DNA of 63,943 nucleotides, taken from the NCBI GenBank assembly GCA_021851715.1, contig JAJZCR010000013.1:1-63943 (forward strand), read 5' to 3'. This DNA comes from Planctomycetota bacterium (GTDB lineage: Bacteria; Planctomycetota; Phycisphaerae; WQYP01). The notes under the pieces are model-generated. The model was given only the letters and a program-made list of their open reading frames with translations. It was not told where the DNA came from and did not search any database. Of the stretch, positions 37,463 to 45,863 are shown in pieces; positions within the stretch are counted from its first letter, which is position 1, and each line of letters starts with the position of its first letter. A program made the position numbers and the translations under genes.

Positions 37463-38638
37463 ATGGCCAGTAAACGCGATTACTATGAAATTCTGTCAGT
37501 GCAGCGGAGTGCTACCGCTGATGAAATCAAGCGATCCTACCGTCAGGCTGCGCTGAAGTTTCATCCTGATAAAAATCCAGGCAATAAAGAGGCCGAACAT
37601 AAATTCAAGGAATGTTCCGAAGCCTACGAAGTCCTTTCCGATCCTGAAAAGCGAAAACTCTACGATGCCTACGGCCATGATGGCTTGCGCGGTACCGCCG
37701 TTCATGATTACCAACACATGGAAACGGATGATATTTTCTCAATCTTCAATGATATCCTGGGTGGGCGCAGCGGGGGGCGGGGCGGTCGTGGGAGGGCTTC
37801 CCGCGGTTATGATCTGGAAACGCAAGTCGTCGTGACCCTCCAGGATGTCGCCAAGGGCTGTGATCGGGAAATCGATTTTACCAGGCAGGAAAACTGCTCG
37901 CTTTGCAACGGGACTGGAGCCAAGGAGGGCAGCAAACGCCGGATTTGCAGCACCTGTGGCGGCCAGGGCAAAGTGGCGCAGCGCGGCTTTGGTGGCATGT
38001 TTCAAATGGTCACTACCTGTCCATCCTGCCTGGGACAAGGTTCAATGGTGGAAAAGCCGTGCCCGCAGTGCGATGGTGCGGGGCTAAGCCCTGTCAAGCG
38101 CACCTTGAAGGTGCATATTCCACCGGGTATTCATGATGGGCAGGCGGTAGGAGTGCGCGGAGAAGGTGAACTTGGCGAGGGCGGAGGCCACCGGGGCGAT
38201 TTGCACGTCTATGTGCGGGTGGAAGAGCATCCGTTTTTCCAACGCCATGAAAATGACCTCATTGTGCAGGTGCCTGTCAGCATTGTGCAGGCGGCTTTGG
38301 GAGCCGAAGTTGAAGTTCCCACTCTTTTTGGAAAATCCTCCCTGCACGTTCAGCCCGGCACCCAGCACGGCGAAGTGATCAAATTAAAAGGCCTGGGGCT
38401 ACCGGATATTCAAGGTGGACGGCAGGGTAATTTGCTGGCCCATGTCCTGCTGGAGGTGCCGCGTAAGCTCAGCCGCAAACAGGAACAATTGCTGCGCGAA
38501 TACGCCAGCCTGGAGGAGCAAAGCGTTTTGCCCGCCCAAAAGAACTTCTTTGAAAAACTCAAGGACTATCTCGTTGGCGATGCGACTACCGCTGCGCACG
38601 TCGCCGAGGACAAACCCAAGGTTGAACATGCGGAGTAG
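37463..38638 (+). CDS. dnaJ: Chaperone protein DnaJ
   Basis: The Hsp40 co-chaperone stimulates DnaK ATPase and delivers clients. The 391-residue protein has the J domain (Y-Y-E-I-L-S-V at the start, H-P-D near residue 34), a Gly/Arg-rich linker (about 95-113), four C-x-x-C-x-G-x-G zinc repeats (from C-S-L-C-N-G to C-P-Q-C-D-G) and the C-terminal substrate-binding region. The full type I layout is present. The ribosome site is weak (CCGGAA). grpE follows after 78 bases; dnaK is not in the window. Confidence 0.95.
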   Translation: MASKRDYYEILSVQRSATADEIKRSYRQAALKFHPDKNPGNKEAEHKFKECSEAYEVLSDPEKRKLYDAYGHDGLRGTAVHDYQHMETDDIFSIFNDILGGRSGGRGGRGRASRGYDLETQVVVTLQDVAKGCDREIDFTRQENCSLCNGTGAKEGSKRRICSTCGGQGKVAQRGFGGMFQMVTTCPSCLGQGSMVEKPCPQCDGAGLSPVKRTLKVHIPPGIHDGQAVGVRGEGELGEGGGHRGDLHVYVRVEEHPFFQRHENDLIVQVPVSIVQAALGAEVEVPTLFGKSSLHVQPGTQHGEVIKLKGLGLPDIQGGRQGNLLAHVLLEVPRKLSRKQEQLLREYASLEEQSVLPAQKNFFEKLKDYLVGDATTAAHVAEDKPKVEHAE

Positions 38639-38716
38639 CGTTGATGGTGAGTGGCGACTGGCCACCAACCAGGTAATTCCAATAGATCGTTTTATGATAT
38701 AAATTGCAGGTGTACC

Positions 38717-39265
38717 ATGAACAAACACAATCAAAAACAGGATCATCAGGCCAACTCGGAATCCCCGGAAACAGCAGTTCCCACTCCAGTCGAAATTGTG
38801 GATGAATCCAAGGGTATGGATACGGCCTTGGCCGAAGTCGAGGATCTCCGCCAACGGCTCATTCGCTGGCAGGCGGACTATGAAAATCTTCGCCGGCGCA
38901 GTGCCCGGGAAATGCTCGAATCGCGAACTCTGGCCATCGGTGATTTTGCCCGTGATATGCTAGAGGTCCTTGATCATTTTGAAAGCGCTCTAAGTGTGGA
39001 TCCGGGTAAGACCGATACCGCAAGCGTGCTCCAGGGCATGAAAATCACCTACGATGAGCTTAAGAAAATTCTGGTCAAGCGCGGAATCGAATCGTTTGAT
39101 CCTCAAGGACAGCCCTTTGATCCGAATGTGCAGGAAGCCATTTCACAGCAAGTCGACGCCCAGGTCCCTCCCATGACTGTTCTGCAGACATTGCAGCGGG
39201 GCTACCGCATGGGCGAGAGGATCTTGCGACCCGCCAAAGTGAAGGTCAGTGCTCAGTCGTCGTAG
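38717..39265 (+). CDS. grpE: Nucleotide exchange factor GrpE
   Basis: GrpE releases ADP from DnaK. The 182-residue protein has an acidic/polar head of about 45 residues, a long coiled-coil helix (L-R-Q-R-L-I-R-W-Q-A-D-Y-E-N-L-R-R-R), and the C-terminal beta domain with F-D-P-N-V-Q-E-A-I-S. This matches the family length and order. ATG 38717 begins the head; an earlier in-frame start at 38651 lacks a site. Confidence 0.93.
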   Translation: MNKHNQKQDHQANSESPETAVPTPVEIVDESKGMDTALAEVEDLRQRLIRWQADYENLRRRSAREMLESRTLAIGDFARDMLEVLDHFESALSVDPGKTDTASVLQGMKITYDELKKILVKRGIESFDPQGQPFDPNVQEAISQQVDAQVPPMTVLQTLQRGYRMGERILRPAKVKVSAQSS

Positions 39266-39332
39266 ATTTTCGAATGAGCGGCCAGTTCAGCAGGCTTGAG
39301 GCCGTTTTGTTAAATTTTGCCGAGAAATTGCA

Positions 39333-39704
39333 ATGCCAACGTATGAATATAAATGCAGCGCCTGCGGGCATGGGTTTGAGGAATTTCAGTCCATTTCCTC
39401 CAAGCCCATACGCAAATGCCCCCAATGCGGTAAATTAGCCGTTCATCGTCTGATTTCCACGGGTGGGGGGATCATTTTCCGCGGCAGCGGCTTTTACGAA
39501 ACTGATTATCGTTCCGAAAAGTATAAGGCTGACGCCAAAAAGGAATCAAACAACGGAAAACCCGCAACCGACACCAAACCTGCTGGAACGGAAAAAAAAG
39601 ACGCTGCTTCTGTGGAATCTAAACCCGCTGCTGCCGCATCATCCGTCGCCACCGCGCCACAAAAGTCTGATGGTAAAAAGCCTAAATCGAAAATAGACCA
39701 CTGA
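39333..39704 (+). CDS. FmdB-family zinc ribbon protein
   Basis: The first 50 residues form the FmdB zinc ribbon (M-P-T-Y-E-Y-K-C, C-G-H-G-F, then C-P-Q-C-G), with a conserved G-S-G-F-Y-E-T-D-Y end. The rest (about 70 residues) is a Lys/Ala/Ser-rich disordered tail. Members are small putative regulatory or metal-binding proteins; no activity is firmly known. It lies 67 bases after grpE and 8 before yacG. Confidence 0.88.
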   Translation: MPTYEYKCSACGHGFEEFQSISSKPIRKCPQCGKLAVHRLISTGGGIIFRGSGFYETDYRSEKYKADAKKESNNGKPATDTKPAGTEKKDAASVESKPAAAASSVATAPQKSDGKKPKSKIDH

Positions 39705-39712
39705 GTCTCACT

Positions 39713-39922
39713 ATGACCACCGACGGCAATATCTTCAGGTGCCCTGCCTGTGGCAAACCAGTTCCGGCTCCCAGCCATCCATCATTTCCATTCTGTTCCG
39801 ATCGCTGCCGCCTCATTGATCTGAGCAATTGGATCGAAGAAAAATATACCGTCGCCCGCCCCTTGGAACCCGACGAAGAACCAGATGTTGCTCCGCCAGC
39901 AGGTCCCTCCCCCCAGGCGTAA
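39713..39922 (+). CDS. yacG: DNA gyrase inhibitor YacG-type zinc protein
   Basis: This small protein (69 residues) has the four-cysteine zinc motif C-P-A-C-G-K and F-C-S-D-R-C-R-L-I-D-L with a following Trp and Glu, which defines YacG. In E. coli YacG binds GyrB and inhibits gyrase. The acidic, Pro-rich tail is usual. It is translated closely after the FmdB-type gene (8-base gap). Confidence 0.88.
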   Translation: MTTDGNIFRCPACGKPVPAPSHPSFPFCSDRCRLIDLSNWIEEKYTVARPLEPDEEPDVAPPAGPSPQA

Positions 39923-39957
39923 TTTTATATAGCGATAATTCGGCCGGTGCCGTACTT

Positions 39958-41184
39958 TCAGACGCGACCGGCCATAGCCTGCTCCCATGCTGTCGTCGTG
40001 GTGGCCACGAGCAGACCCACGTGGGCATTGGCATCCAGTTGAGCCTCCGCTTTGCGGCCTATTCGCAAACATTCGGCGATAACGGATTCCGGCATGGCGT
40101 GGACAGCAGATGGCAATGGCATGGATACCGCGGACCCGACGCGATTTCGCAATCGATCATCAAACCACGCTGCGATAAACCCCAGCATCACCGCTACTCC
40201 ATCACGTATCGCTCGATCTTTGGAAGCCAATGGATCCTGCTTTAATGACCGCTGGGCATACTCTTCGGCTTGACTTTGAATCGTTGCGGCCAGTTCCGCT
40301 GAAACACAGCGGCCATTGGCCAGATTATCCAAACCCGCAGTGAGTTTTTGTACCCATGTGAAAACGTCAGTGGAGGGTTTTGCGTCTTTCGTTTTTGTCG
40401 CGGTACCCACTTTGGTGGGGCGGGCAGGTGCAACAGGTTCTTCCTGATCAAACCAGGCCAAGGCTCGGCCCAGGCTGCCGCCGCTGAGTCGGGCCAGCAG
40501 GCCCGCTTGTTCGGATGTGGCCCCGCGTTGTTTCAAAACCGTGACAACGACCGCTTCCGGCAGGGCGCTAAACAGCACAATTTGTGATCGACTGCGGATG
40601 GTGGATAATAACTCTCCGGGGCTGGCGGTAATCATAATCAGGTACGACCGCGGCGGCGGTTCCTCCAGGGCTTTGAGCAGCGAATTCTGGGCCGGCAATT
40701 CCATCAAATCTGCTTCATCAATAATAAACCATTTGCCGCGATTGCGCTGCGATCGTTTGTAAAGTTTCGCTTCCACCCGGTGATCTTCCGAGTCGTCACC
40801 CGTAATTTCCCCGCGAATGACCTGAATGCTCAGCGTGGTGCCTTTGGATTTGCCGCTCTTATCGTGGTATCGGATCAGTTGCCGACTTACAACATGCAAA
40901 TCCGGATGGTTGCCATGTTCCACCGCCATGCAGGATTCGCATGTGTCGCACGGCAGCGTGAGAATAAAATCCTCCGGGAGATTGGCCAGTCGCCATTCAC
41001 CCGCTTCCCGGTTGGGCTTCAGGATAGGCTGATCACACAGGCAGGTTTTAGCCATCGCCAGAGCTGCATGAAATTTTCCGATTCCCGGCGGTCCGGCAAA
41101 TAGCCATGTGGAGGCCAGACGCCCGGAATGGATGGCCCTCTGCAAATGCGCTAAAGCTCGTGGCTGTCCCTGAATGTGGAGCAT
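39958..41184 (-). CDS. holB: DNA polymerase III subunit delta prime
   Basis: A clamp-loader subunit that helps place the sliding clamp on DNA. The 408-residue protein begins with an AAA+ domain. Its P-loop reads G-P-P-G-I-G-K-F, with Phe replacing the usual Thr/Ser; delta-prime does not hydrolyse ATP in E. coli, so this is acceptable. A zinc module (C-L-C and L-P-C-D-T-C-E-S-C) and D-E-A-D with N-S-L-L-K-A-L-E-E-P-P follow. S-R-S-Q replaces the S-R-C motif of gamma/tau. The C-terminal third is long and variable. It converges with yacG. Confidence 0.87.
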   Translation of the reverse strand: MLHIQGQPRALAHLQRAIHSGRLASTWLFAGPPGIGKFHAALAMAKTCLCDQPILKPNREAGEWRLANLPEDFILTLPCDTCESCMAVEHGNHPDLHVVSRQLIRYHDKSGKSKGTTLSIQVIRGEITGDDSEDHRVEAKLYKRSQRNRGKWFIIDEADLMELPAQNSLLKALEEPPPRSYLIMITASPGELLSTIRSRSQIVLFSALPEAVVVTVLKQRGATSEQAGLLARLSGGSLGRALAWFDQEEPVAPARPTKVGTATKTKDAKPSTDVFTWVQKLTAGLDNLANGRCVSAELAATIQSQAEEYAQRSLKQDPLASKDRAIRDGVAVMLGFIAAWFDDRLRNRVGSAVSMPLPSAVHAMPESVIAECLRIGRKAEAQLDANAHVGLLVATTTTAWEQAMAGRV

Positions 41185-41243
41185 AAAGCCATCTCACTGA
41201 TCGGCAATTAAGGGGCGGTTACAGGTGGCGTGCCGAAGCAAGC

Positions 41244-42431
41244 TTACGCCTCGCTATCCGCGATTTCATTTAGAATCCGAATGCCCTGCTTGAGTTTCTC
41301 ATCGCTGGTGGCATAACTGATTCTAAAGTGTGTGTCACGGCCGCTAAAAACCTGCCCTGGAATAAGAAGAACATTTTTATCAACGGCCCGGGCTACAAAT
41401 TCCGTTGCCGTTCTTCTGCCCGGCACCTGTGGAAACACATAAAACGCGCCGCCCGGCGGATTGATGGCGAAGTGTCCGGCCAAACCCTCAACCACCATAT
41501 CCCGTTTGCGACGGTAGGCGTCAACCATCGGTGTCATATCCACTCCATGGCTCTGATACAGCTCCAACGCTGCATATTGCGCCGGAGCCTGGGCACACAC
41601 AAATGTGTATTGCTGCAGTTTGCTCATCTGTTCAATGATCACTTGGGGGCCGGATGCATAGCCCAGCCGCCAACCGGTCATGCCATAGGTCTTGGAATAG
41701 CCCTTGAGTTGTATGCACTGCTCCGGCAGCAGGGGGGCGATGCTTTCATGTTTTTGATAGCAAAAAGCGTCATAAATTTCATCACTTAGCACCATCAATT
41801 TATGTTTGCGGGCAATTTGTGCCGCGGCCTCCAGTTCCGCCGCCGTCAGCGTAATGCCCGTAGGGTTGCTCGGCGAGCAAATGATCATCATGCGTGTTCG
41901 CGGGGTAATCGCCGCCTCAATTCGGTCCGCGTGCAGCCGGAAATCAGGATACGTATCGACCGCCACCGGCACCGCCCCGATCAATCTGGGCAGTTGGCGG
42001 TACATCACAAAATATGGATCCAGAAACAACACCTCGTCGCCCGGGTTCAGCAGGGCGCACATCGAGAGCATAATTCCGGCGGAAGTGCCGGACAAAATTA
42101 AAACGCCGGGGTCGCGCCATCCCGTGGATTCCATCACCTGATGCCGGATCGGGACGATGAGTTCAGCAATGCCCTGGGTGGGCGTATAGCGATTTTTGCC
42201 GCTTTGTATGGCCTTAATCATGCGTTCTTTAAGCGGTTCTGGCACATCAAAATCCGGCTGGCCGATCGACAGATTAATGGGATCTTTGAGTTTCGCACCC
42301 AGATCAAAGACCTTGCGAATACCCGAGGCGTCAATATCCAGTGCGCGCTGGGCAATCAATGAGCTTGGATCAAAAATAGTACGGGTGCCTTGCGAAGGGA
42401 TGGATGAATCAGGCAGTTGAGTTTTACTCAT
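41244..42431 (-). CDS. Class I/II pyridoxal-phosphate aminotransferase
   Basis: The 395-residue enzyme has the fold-type I landmarks: S-G-T-S-A-G (phosphate cup), N-P-T-G near residue 180, D-E-I-Y-D (pyridine N contact) and S-K-T-Y-G-M-T-G-W-R-L-G (Schiff-base Lys). C-terminal F-R-I-S-Y-A has the carboxylate-binding Arg. Aspartate/aromatic or LL-diaminopimelate-type specificity is possible; the sequence does not decide. An AGGAAG site lies about 10 bases before the ATG, and a 32-bp palindrome sits just upstream. Confidence 0.92.
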   Translation of the reverse strand: MSKTQLPDSSIPSQGTRTIFDPSSLIAQRALDIDASGIRKVFDLGAKLKDPINLSIGQPDFDVPEPLKERMIKAIQSGKNRYTPTQGIAELIVPIRHQVMESTGWRDPGVLILSGTSAGIMLSMCALLNPGDEVLFLDPYFVMYRQLPRLIGAVPVAVDTYPDFRLHADRIEAAITPRTRMMIICSPSNPTGITLTAAELEAAAQIARKHKLMVLSDEIYDAFCYQKHESIAPLLPEQCIQLKGYSKTYGMTGWRLGYASGPQVIIEQMSKLQQYTFVCAQAPAQYAALELYQSHGVDMTPMVDAYRRKRDMVVEGLAGHFAINPPGGAFYVFPQVPGRRTATEFVARAVDKNVLLIPGQVFSGRDTHFRISYATSDEKLKQGIRILNEIADSEA

Positions 42432-42452
42432 CGGACGTTTCCGCTTCCTGTA

Positions 42453-42484
42453 AATAACCGTGTGGCACCGGCCACATGGTTATT
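42453..42484. promoter_or_regulatory. 32-bp palindrome in the aminotransferase leader
   Basis: Fourteen bases (42453-42466) pair with 42471-42484 around an ACCG centre, with one G.T pair; the outer arms are AATAACC/GGTTATT and the inner TGTGGC/GCCACA. It ends 22 bases before the ATG at 42431 and so lies in the mRNA leader or on the promoter. It may be an operator for a dimeric regulator, or an RNA hairpin. A T-tract is lacking, so a terminator is less likely. Confidence 0.55.
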
Positions 42485-42604
42485 GTAACCCAAGCCAGAA
42501 TATATGAAAAATTAGATCATGAGCGAACAGAAAATACGCTTTTAGCTGCTCCTAGCCGTTATTCCCGGAATCGGCTTGGTCAGGAGATAACGTGGCTGGG
42601 ACAA

Positions 42605-42743
42605 GGCCGCTCTCCGGGCTTGAGGCCTGAAGAAATCCAAGTACGCCAGAATGGCTACCGCTTGCGATTCATTGACAATCGCTGCCGGTGAAGTCGCCGG
42701 ATGCCCGCGAACCTCGCCTTCAGCTAGGCCGGAGAGCTTTTAT
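42605..42743 (+). ncRNA. Possible structured small RNA with terminal helix and T-tract
   Basis: GCTCTCCGG (42609-42617) pairs perfectly with CCGGAGAGC (42729-42737), enclosing CTGAAG (42627-42632) / CTTCAG (42718-42723) and a GCCGG/CCGGC-rich inner part; TTTTATT follows. Both neighbouring genes are on the minus strand, so a plus-strand transcript would belong to neither. It does not match the core of 4.5S, 6S, RNase P or tmRNA as I remember them. A 71-codon frame (42476-42691) overlaps but is unlike known proteins. Confidence 0.35.
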
Positions 42744-42805
42744 TGGGGACACGTAAGTTCATGGCTATACGCCTCAAATGCCGGCTCAATGACTAGCCGC
42801 CACCA

Positions 42806-45472
42806 TTACTTCGTGCTGTAGCTGCCACCGGTTTTCTCCCGTACCGCTGCCTGTGCCGCAGCCAAACGGGCAATGGGTACACGATAGGGGGAACAGCTGA
42901 CGTAATTAAGGCCTACGCGATGGCAAAATTCCACCGAAGAGGGATCCCCGCCGTGCTCACCGCAAATTCCAACCTTCAAGTCCGTTCGCACGCTGCGACC
43001 TTTTTCAATGGCCATGCGGATCAGTTGTCCGACACCTACCTGATCCAGCGAGTTAAACGGATCCTTAGGCAGAATTTCCATTTCGACGTACTTGGGAACA
43101 AATGATCCCACGTCATCACGTGAAAAACCAAAGGTCATCTGGGTGAGATCGTTGGTGCCGAAACTGAAGAATTGAGCTTCCTTGGCGATCTCGTCGGCGG
43201 TAAGGGCGGCACGTGGTAATTCAATCATGGTGCCGACCTTGTAGTCCACCTTGCGGCCTGTTTTGGCGAATATCTCGGCGGCCACCGCATGAACCTTGGG
43301 CAGCAGAAAATCCAGTTCTTTCACGGTGTTCACAATGGGAATCATAACCTCCGGCGAAACCTTGACTCCCTTGGCTGCGACTTCGCAAGCGGCCTGAAAG
43401 ATCGCTCGCACCTGCATTTCCTGAATTTCCGGAAAGATCACCGCAAGACGACATCCACGAAAGCCCAGCATGGGATTGGCTTCGTGAAGCTCGCTGACCC
43501 GACGTTTCACCTTTTCGAGCGGCACTTTCATTTCTTTGGCCATTTGGCGCTGATTCTTGTCCTCATGGGGCAGAAACTCATGCAGTGGCGGATCGAGCAG
43601 GCGGATGGTAACCGGCAGACCATCCATGGCCTTGAAAATGCCGACGAAATCTTTCTTTTGGTAGGGAAGCAGTTTCTTAAGAGCGGCGCGCCGGTCTTTT
43701 TCATTTTCCGCCATGATCATTTCACGCATGGCGATAATGCGGTCACCTTCAAAAAACATGTGTTCGGTGCGGCAGAGGCCAATACCTTCGGCTCCGAAAT
43801 CACGGGCGACTTTGGCGTCGTTGGGGGTGTCCGCATTGGTGCGAACATTAAGTTTGCGTGCGGCGTCGGCCCAGGACATCAGCGTGAAAAAATCGCCGGC
43901 AACCTGGGGTTTTACCGTTGGCACAGCCCCGGCAAAAACTTCACCGGTGGAACCATTCAGCGACATTACGTCTTTGCGGCTGAATTTCCGAACCTTTCCA
44001 TCGGCTTTGCGAATCGTCACCACGCCGGCACTGGCATCTATGTGCAGTTCGCCACAGCCCGCCACACACGGCTTGCCCATTCCGCGGGCCACGACAGCAG
44101 CATGGCTGGTCATCCCGCCGGTGCTGGTCAGAATACCCACGGCCGTTTGCATTCCACCAATATCTTCGGGAGACGTTTCCTTGCGGACCAGGATAACGTT
44201 TTCACCATCTTTACAGCGACATTCGGCTTCTTCGGCCGTAAACGCCAGCTTGCCCACAGCCGCTCCCGGCGATGCCGGCAGACCTTTAGCCACAACATCT
44301 TTTTTGGCTTTGGGGTCAAAGGATGGGTGCAAAAGCTGATCGAGGCTGGCAGGATCCACGCGAAGAATAGCGGTGTTTTGATCGATAAGTTTCTCACGGA
44401 CCATTTCCACGGCAATGCGGACGGCGGCCTGGGCGGTGCGTTTGCCGTTGCGGGTTTGCAGCATGTAAAAATGGTTGTGTTCAACCGTAAATTCCATGTC
44501 CTGCACATCTTTGAAGTGCTTTTCCAGCAGATCCTTCACCCGCAGCAATTCGGCGTACGCATCGGGCAGGACGTTGCCCATTTTGACAATTTCCTGCGGA
44601 GTGCGGATACCCGCCACTACGTCTTCGCCCTGGGCGTTGATCAAAAATTCGCCGTAGAAAACATTCTCCCCGGTGGAGGGGTCGCGGGTGAAGCAAACGC
44701 CCGTGGCACAGTCGTCACCCATGTTGCCAAACACCATCGCCTGAACGTTAACGGCGGTACCGGCCAAGCCGGAAATTTCATTGAGCTGGCGGTACTTGAT
44801 GGCTCGCTGGCTGTTCCAGCTTTGAAACACCGCCATCACCGATTTAAGTATCTGATCCCGTGGATCGGTGGGGAATTTTTCCTTGGTGTGCTTTTCATAG
44901 ACCCGCAGATACCGGCGGCAAACTTCCTGCAAATCTGCCACATCGAGTTCGGTGTCAAGTTTGACCTTTCTCTTGGCCTTGACCGCGGAAAGTTCATGCT
45001 CGAAATGATGATGATCAACACCCATGACGGTGTCACCGAACATATTAATGAGCCGTCGCCATGCATCCCAGGCAAACCGTGGGTTGCCACATTGGGCCGC
45101 AAAGGAACCGATCATTTTTTCCGTCAGGCCGATGTTCAAAACGGTATCCATCATGCCGGGCATCGAAACTGCCGCACCGGATCGGCAGGAAACCAGCAGA
45201 GGGTTATTCGGATCGCCAAGCTTTTTTCCCAGCGTTTGTTCCAGTTGTCGCAGATTTTCATCAATCTGCTCCACCAGGCTATCTGGAAACTTCTGGCCGG
45301 CCTTGTAATAGCCTGCGCAACACTCGGTGGTAATGGTGAACCCGGGGGGAACGGGCAGACCGATATTGGTCATTTCCGCAAGGTTTGCCCCTTTTCCACC
45401 AAGAAGCGTTTTATCTTTGGCGGACCCTTCCGCTTTGCCGTTGCCAAAAAAGTAAACCATTTTTTCTGTCAT
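42806..45472 (-). CDS. ppdK: Pyruvate, phosphate dikinase
   Basis: The enzyme interconverts pyruvate, ATP and phosphate with PEP, AMP and PPi. The 888-residue protein has the N-terminal ATP-grasp domain (L-L-G-G-K-G-A-N-L-A-E-M), the swivelling phosphohistidine domain (G-G-M-T-S-H-A-A-V-V-A-R-G-M-G-K-P-C-V with the active His) and the C-terminal PEP/pyruvate barrel (G-L-C-R-T-E-H-M-F, then C-G-E-H-G-G-D-P near the end). AAGGAGG lies 10 bases before ATG 45472. The longer frame to 45565 has no support. The opposite strand carries a 729-codon open frame that mirrors this gene and is not coding. Confidence 0.96.
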   Translation of the reverse strand: MTEKMVYFFGNGKAEGSAKDKTLLGGKGANLAEMTNIGLPVPPGFTITTECCAGYYKAGQKFPDSLVEQIDENLRQLEQTLGKKLGDPNNPLLVSCRSGAAVSMPGMMDTVLNIGLTEKMIGSFAAQCGNPRFAWDAWRRLINMFGDTVMGVDHHHFEHELSAVKAKRKVKLDTELDVADLQEVCRRYLRVYEKHTKEKFPTDPRDQILKSVMAVFQSWNSQRAIKYRQLNEISGLAGTAVNVQAMVFGNMGDDCATGVCFTRDPSTGENVFYGEFLINAQGEDVVAGIRTPQEIVKMGNVLPDAYAELLRVKDLLEKHFKDVQDMEFTVEHNHFYMLQTRNGKRTAQAAVRIAVEMVREKLIDQNTAILRVDPASLDQLLHPSFDPKAKKDVVAKGLPASPGAAVGKLAFTAEEAECRCKDGENVILVRKETSPEDIGGMQTAVGILTSTGGMTSHAAVVARGMGKPCVAGCGELHIDASAGVVTIRKADGKVRKFSRKDVMSLNGSTGEVFAGAVPTVKPQVAGDFFTLMSWADAARKLNVRTNADTPNDAKVARDFGAEGIGLCRTEHMFFEGDRIIAMREMIMAENEKDRRAALKKLLPYQKKDFVGIFKAMDGLPVTIRLLDPPLHEFLPHEDKNQRQMAKEMKVPLEKVKRRVSELHEANPMLGFRGCRLAVIFPEIQEMQVRAIFQAACEVAAKGVKVSPEVMIPIVNTVKELDFLLPKVHAVAAEIFAKTGRKVDYKVGTMIELPRAALTADEIAKEAQFFSFGTNDLTQMTFGFSRDDVGSFVPKYVEMEILPKDPFNSLDQVGVGQLIRMAIEKGRSVRTDLKVGICGEHGGDPSSVEFCHRVGLNYVSCSPYRVPIARLAAAQAAVREKTGGSYSTK

Positions 45473-45583
45473 GATTAAGACCTCCTTAAGTTTGTTATGC
45501 CGCGATAAAGCGCCAACATCAAAGCACAAAAATAACCCGTTCCGGGAAGACCGGTCAGGCCCCACCGCGCAACCAAGGGCCAG
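45473..45583 (-). other. ppdK leader region
   Basis: About 105 bases of untranslated leader between the predicted start of transcription and ATG 45472. No clear structure was found. Confidence 0.35.
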
Positions 45584-45611
45584 ATTATAGAGGCGAAATT
45601 TCTAACGTCAA
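45584..45611 (-). promoter_or_regulatory. Strong sigma-70-type promoter for ppdK
   Basis: On the minus strand TTGACG (45606-45611) and TATAAT (45584-45589) are separated by 16 bases. It is one of the best promoter matches in the window and faces ppdK. Confidence 0.65.
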
Positions 45612-45790
45612 ATGATTGAGCCAGGCTGCTTCGTTTCAGGTGCAGCCTTTCGGCCCAGGTTCTCGTATTGGCTGCGGAGTAAGGTCCAGCCTTGATCAAA
45701 GGGGTTGTTGGGCGGTGAAAATTAGAGGGTCCGCCGGCGCGGGAATTCCACATGGCATACCCCCTGTGTGCGAATTGACGTGACGGCCGT
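45612..45790. other. Divergent intergenic region between ppdK and the chaperone-like gene
   Basis: Holds the far sides of two divergent promoters; nothing else was recognised. Confidence 0.35.
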
Positions 45791-45819
45791 TTTACGTTCC
45801 GCCGGACTTAGGATATTCT
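45791..45819 (+). promoter_or_regulatory. Sigma-70-type promoter for the SurA/PpiD-like gene
   Basis: TTTACG (45791-45796) and TATTCT (45814-45819) are 17 bases apart, 45 bases before ATG 45864. Confidence 0.5.
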
Positions 45820-45863
45820 AATAGGTCTGTAGGCATCATGGCTTCGATCAGGAAAATTCCAGC

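Noticed and set aside
42476..42691. 71-codon open frame
   Set aside because: No recognised family and it overlaps a structured region; a small RNA explains it as well or better.
42605..42743. 4.5S, 6S, RNase P or tmRNA
   Set aside because: The conserved cores of these RNAs, as I know them, are missing.
43289..45478. 729-codon open frame on the strand opposite to ppdK
   Set aside because: It mirrors the ppdK gene almost end to end, has low-complexity His/Gly/Phe-rich sequence and no recognisable domain; it comes from the codon bias of the real gene.
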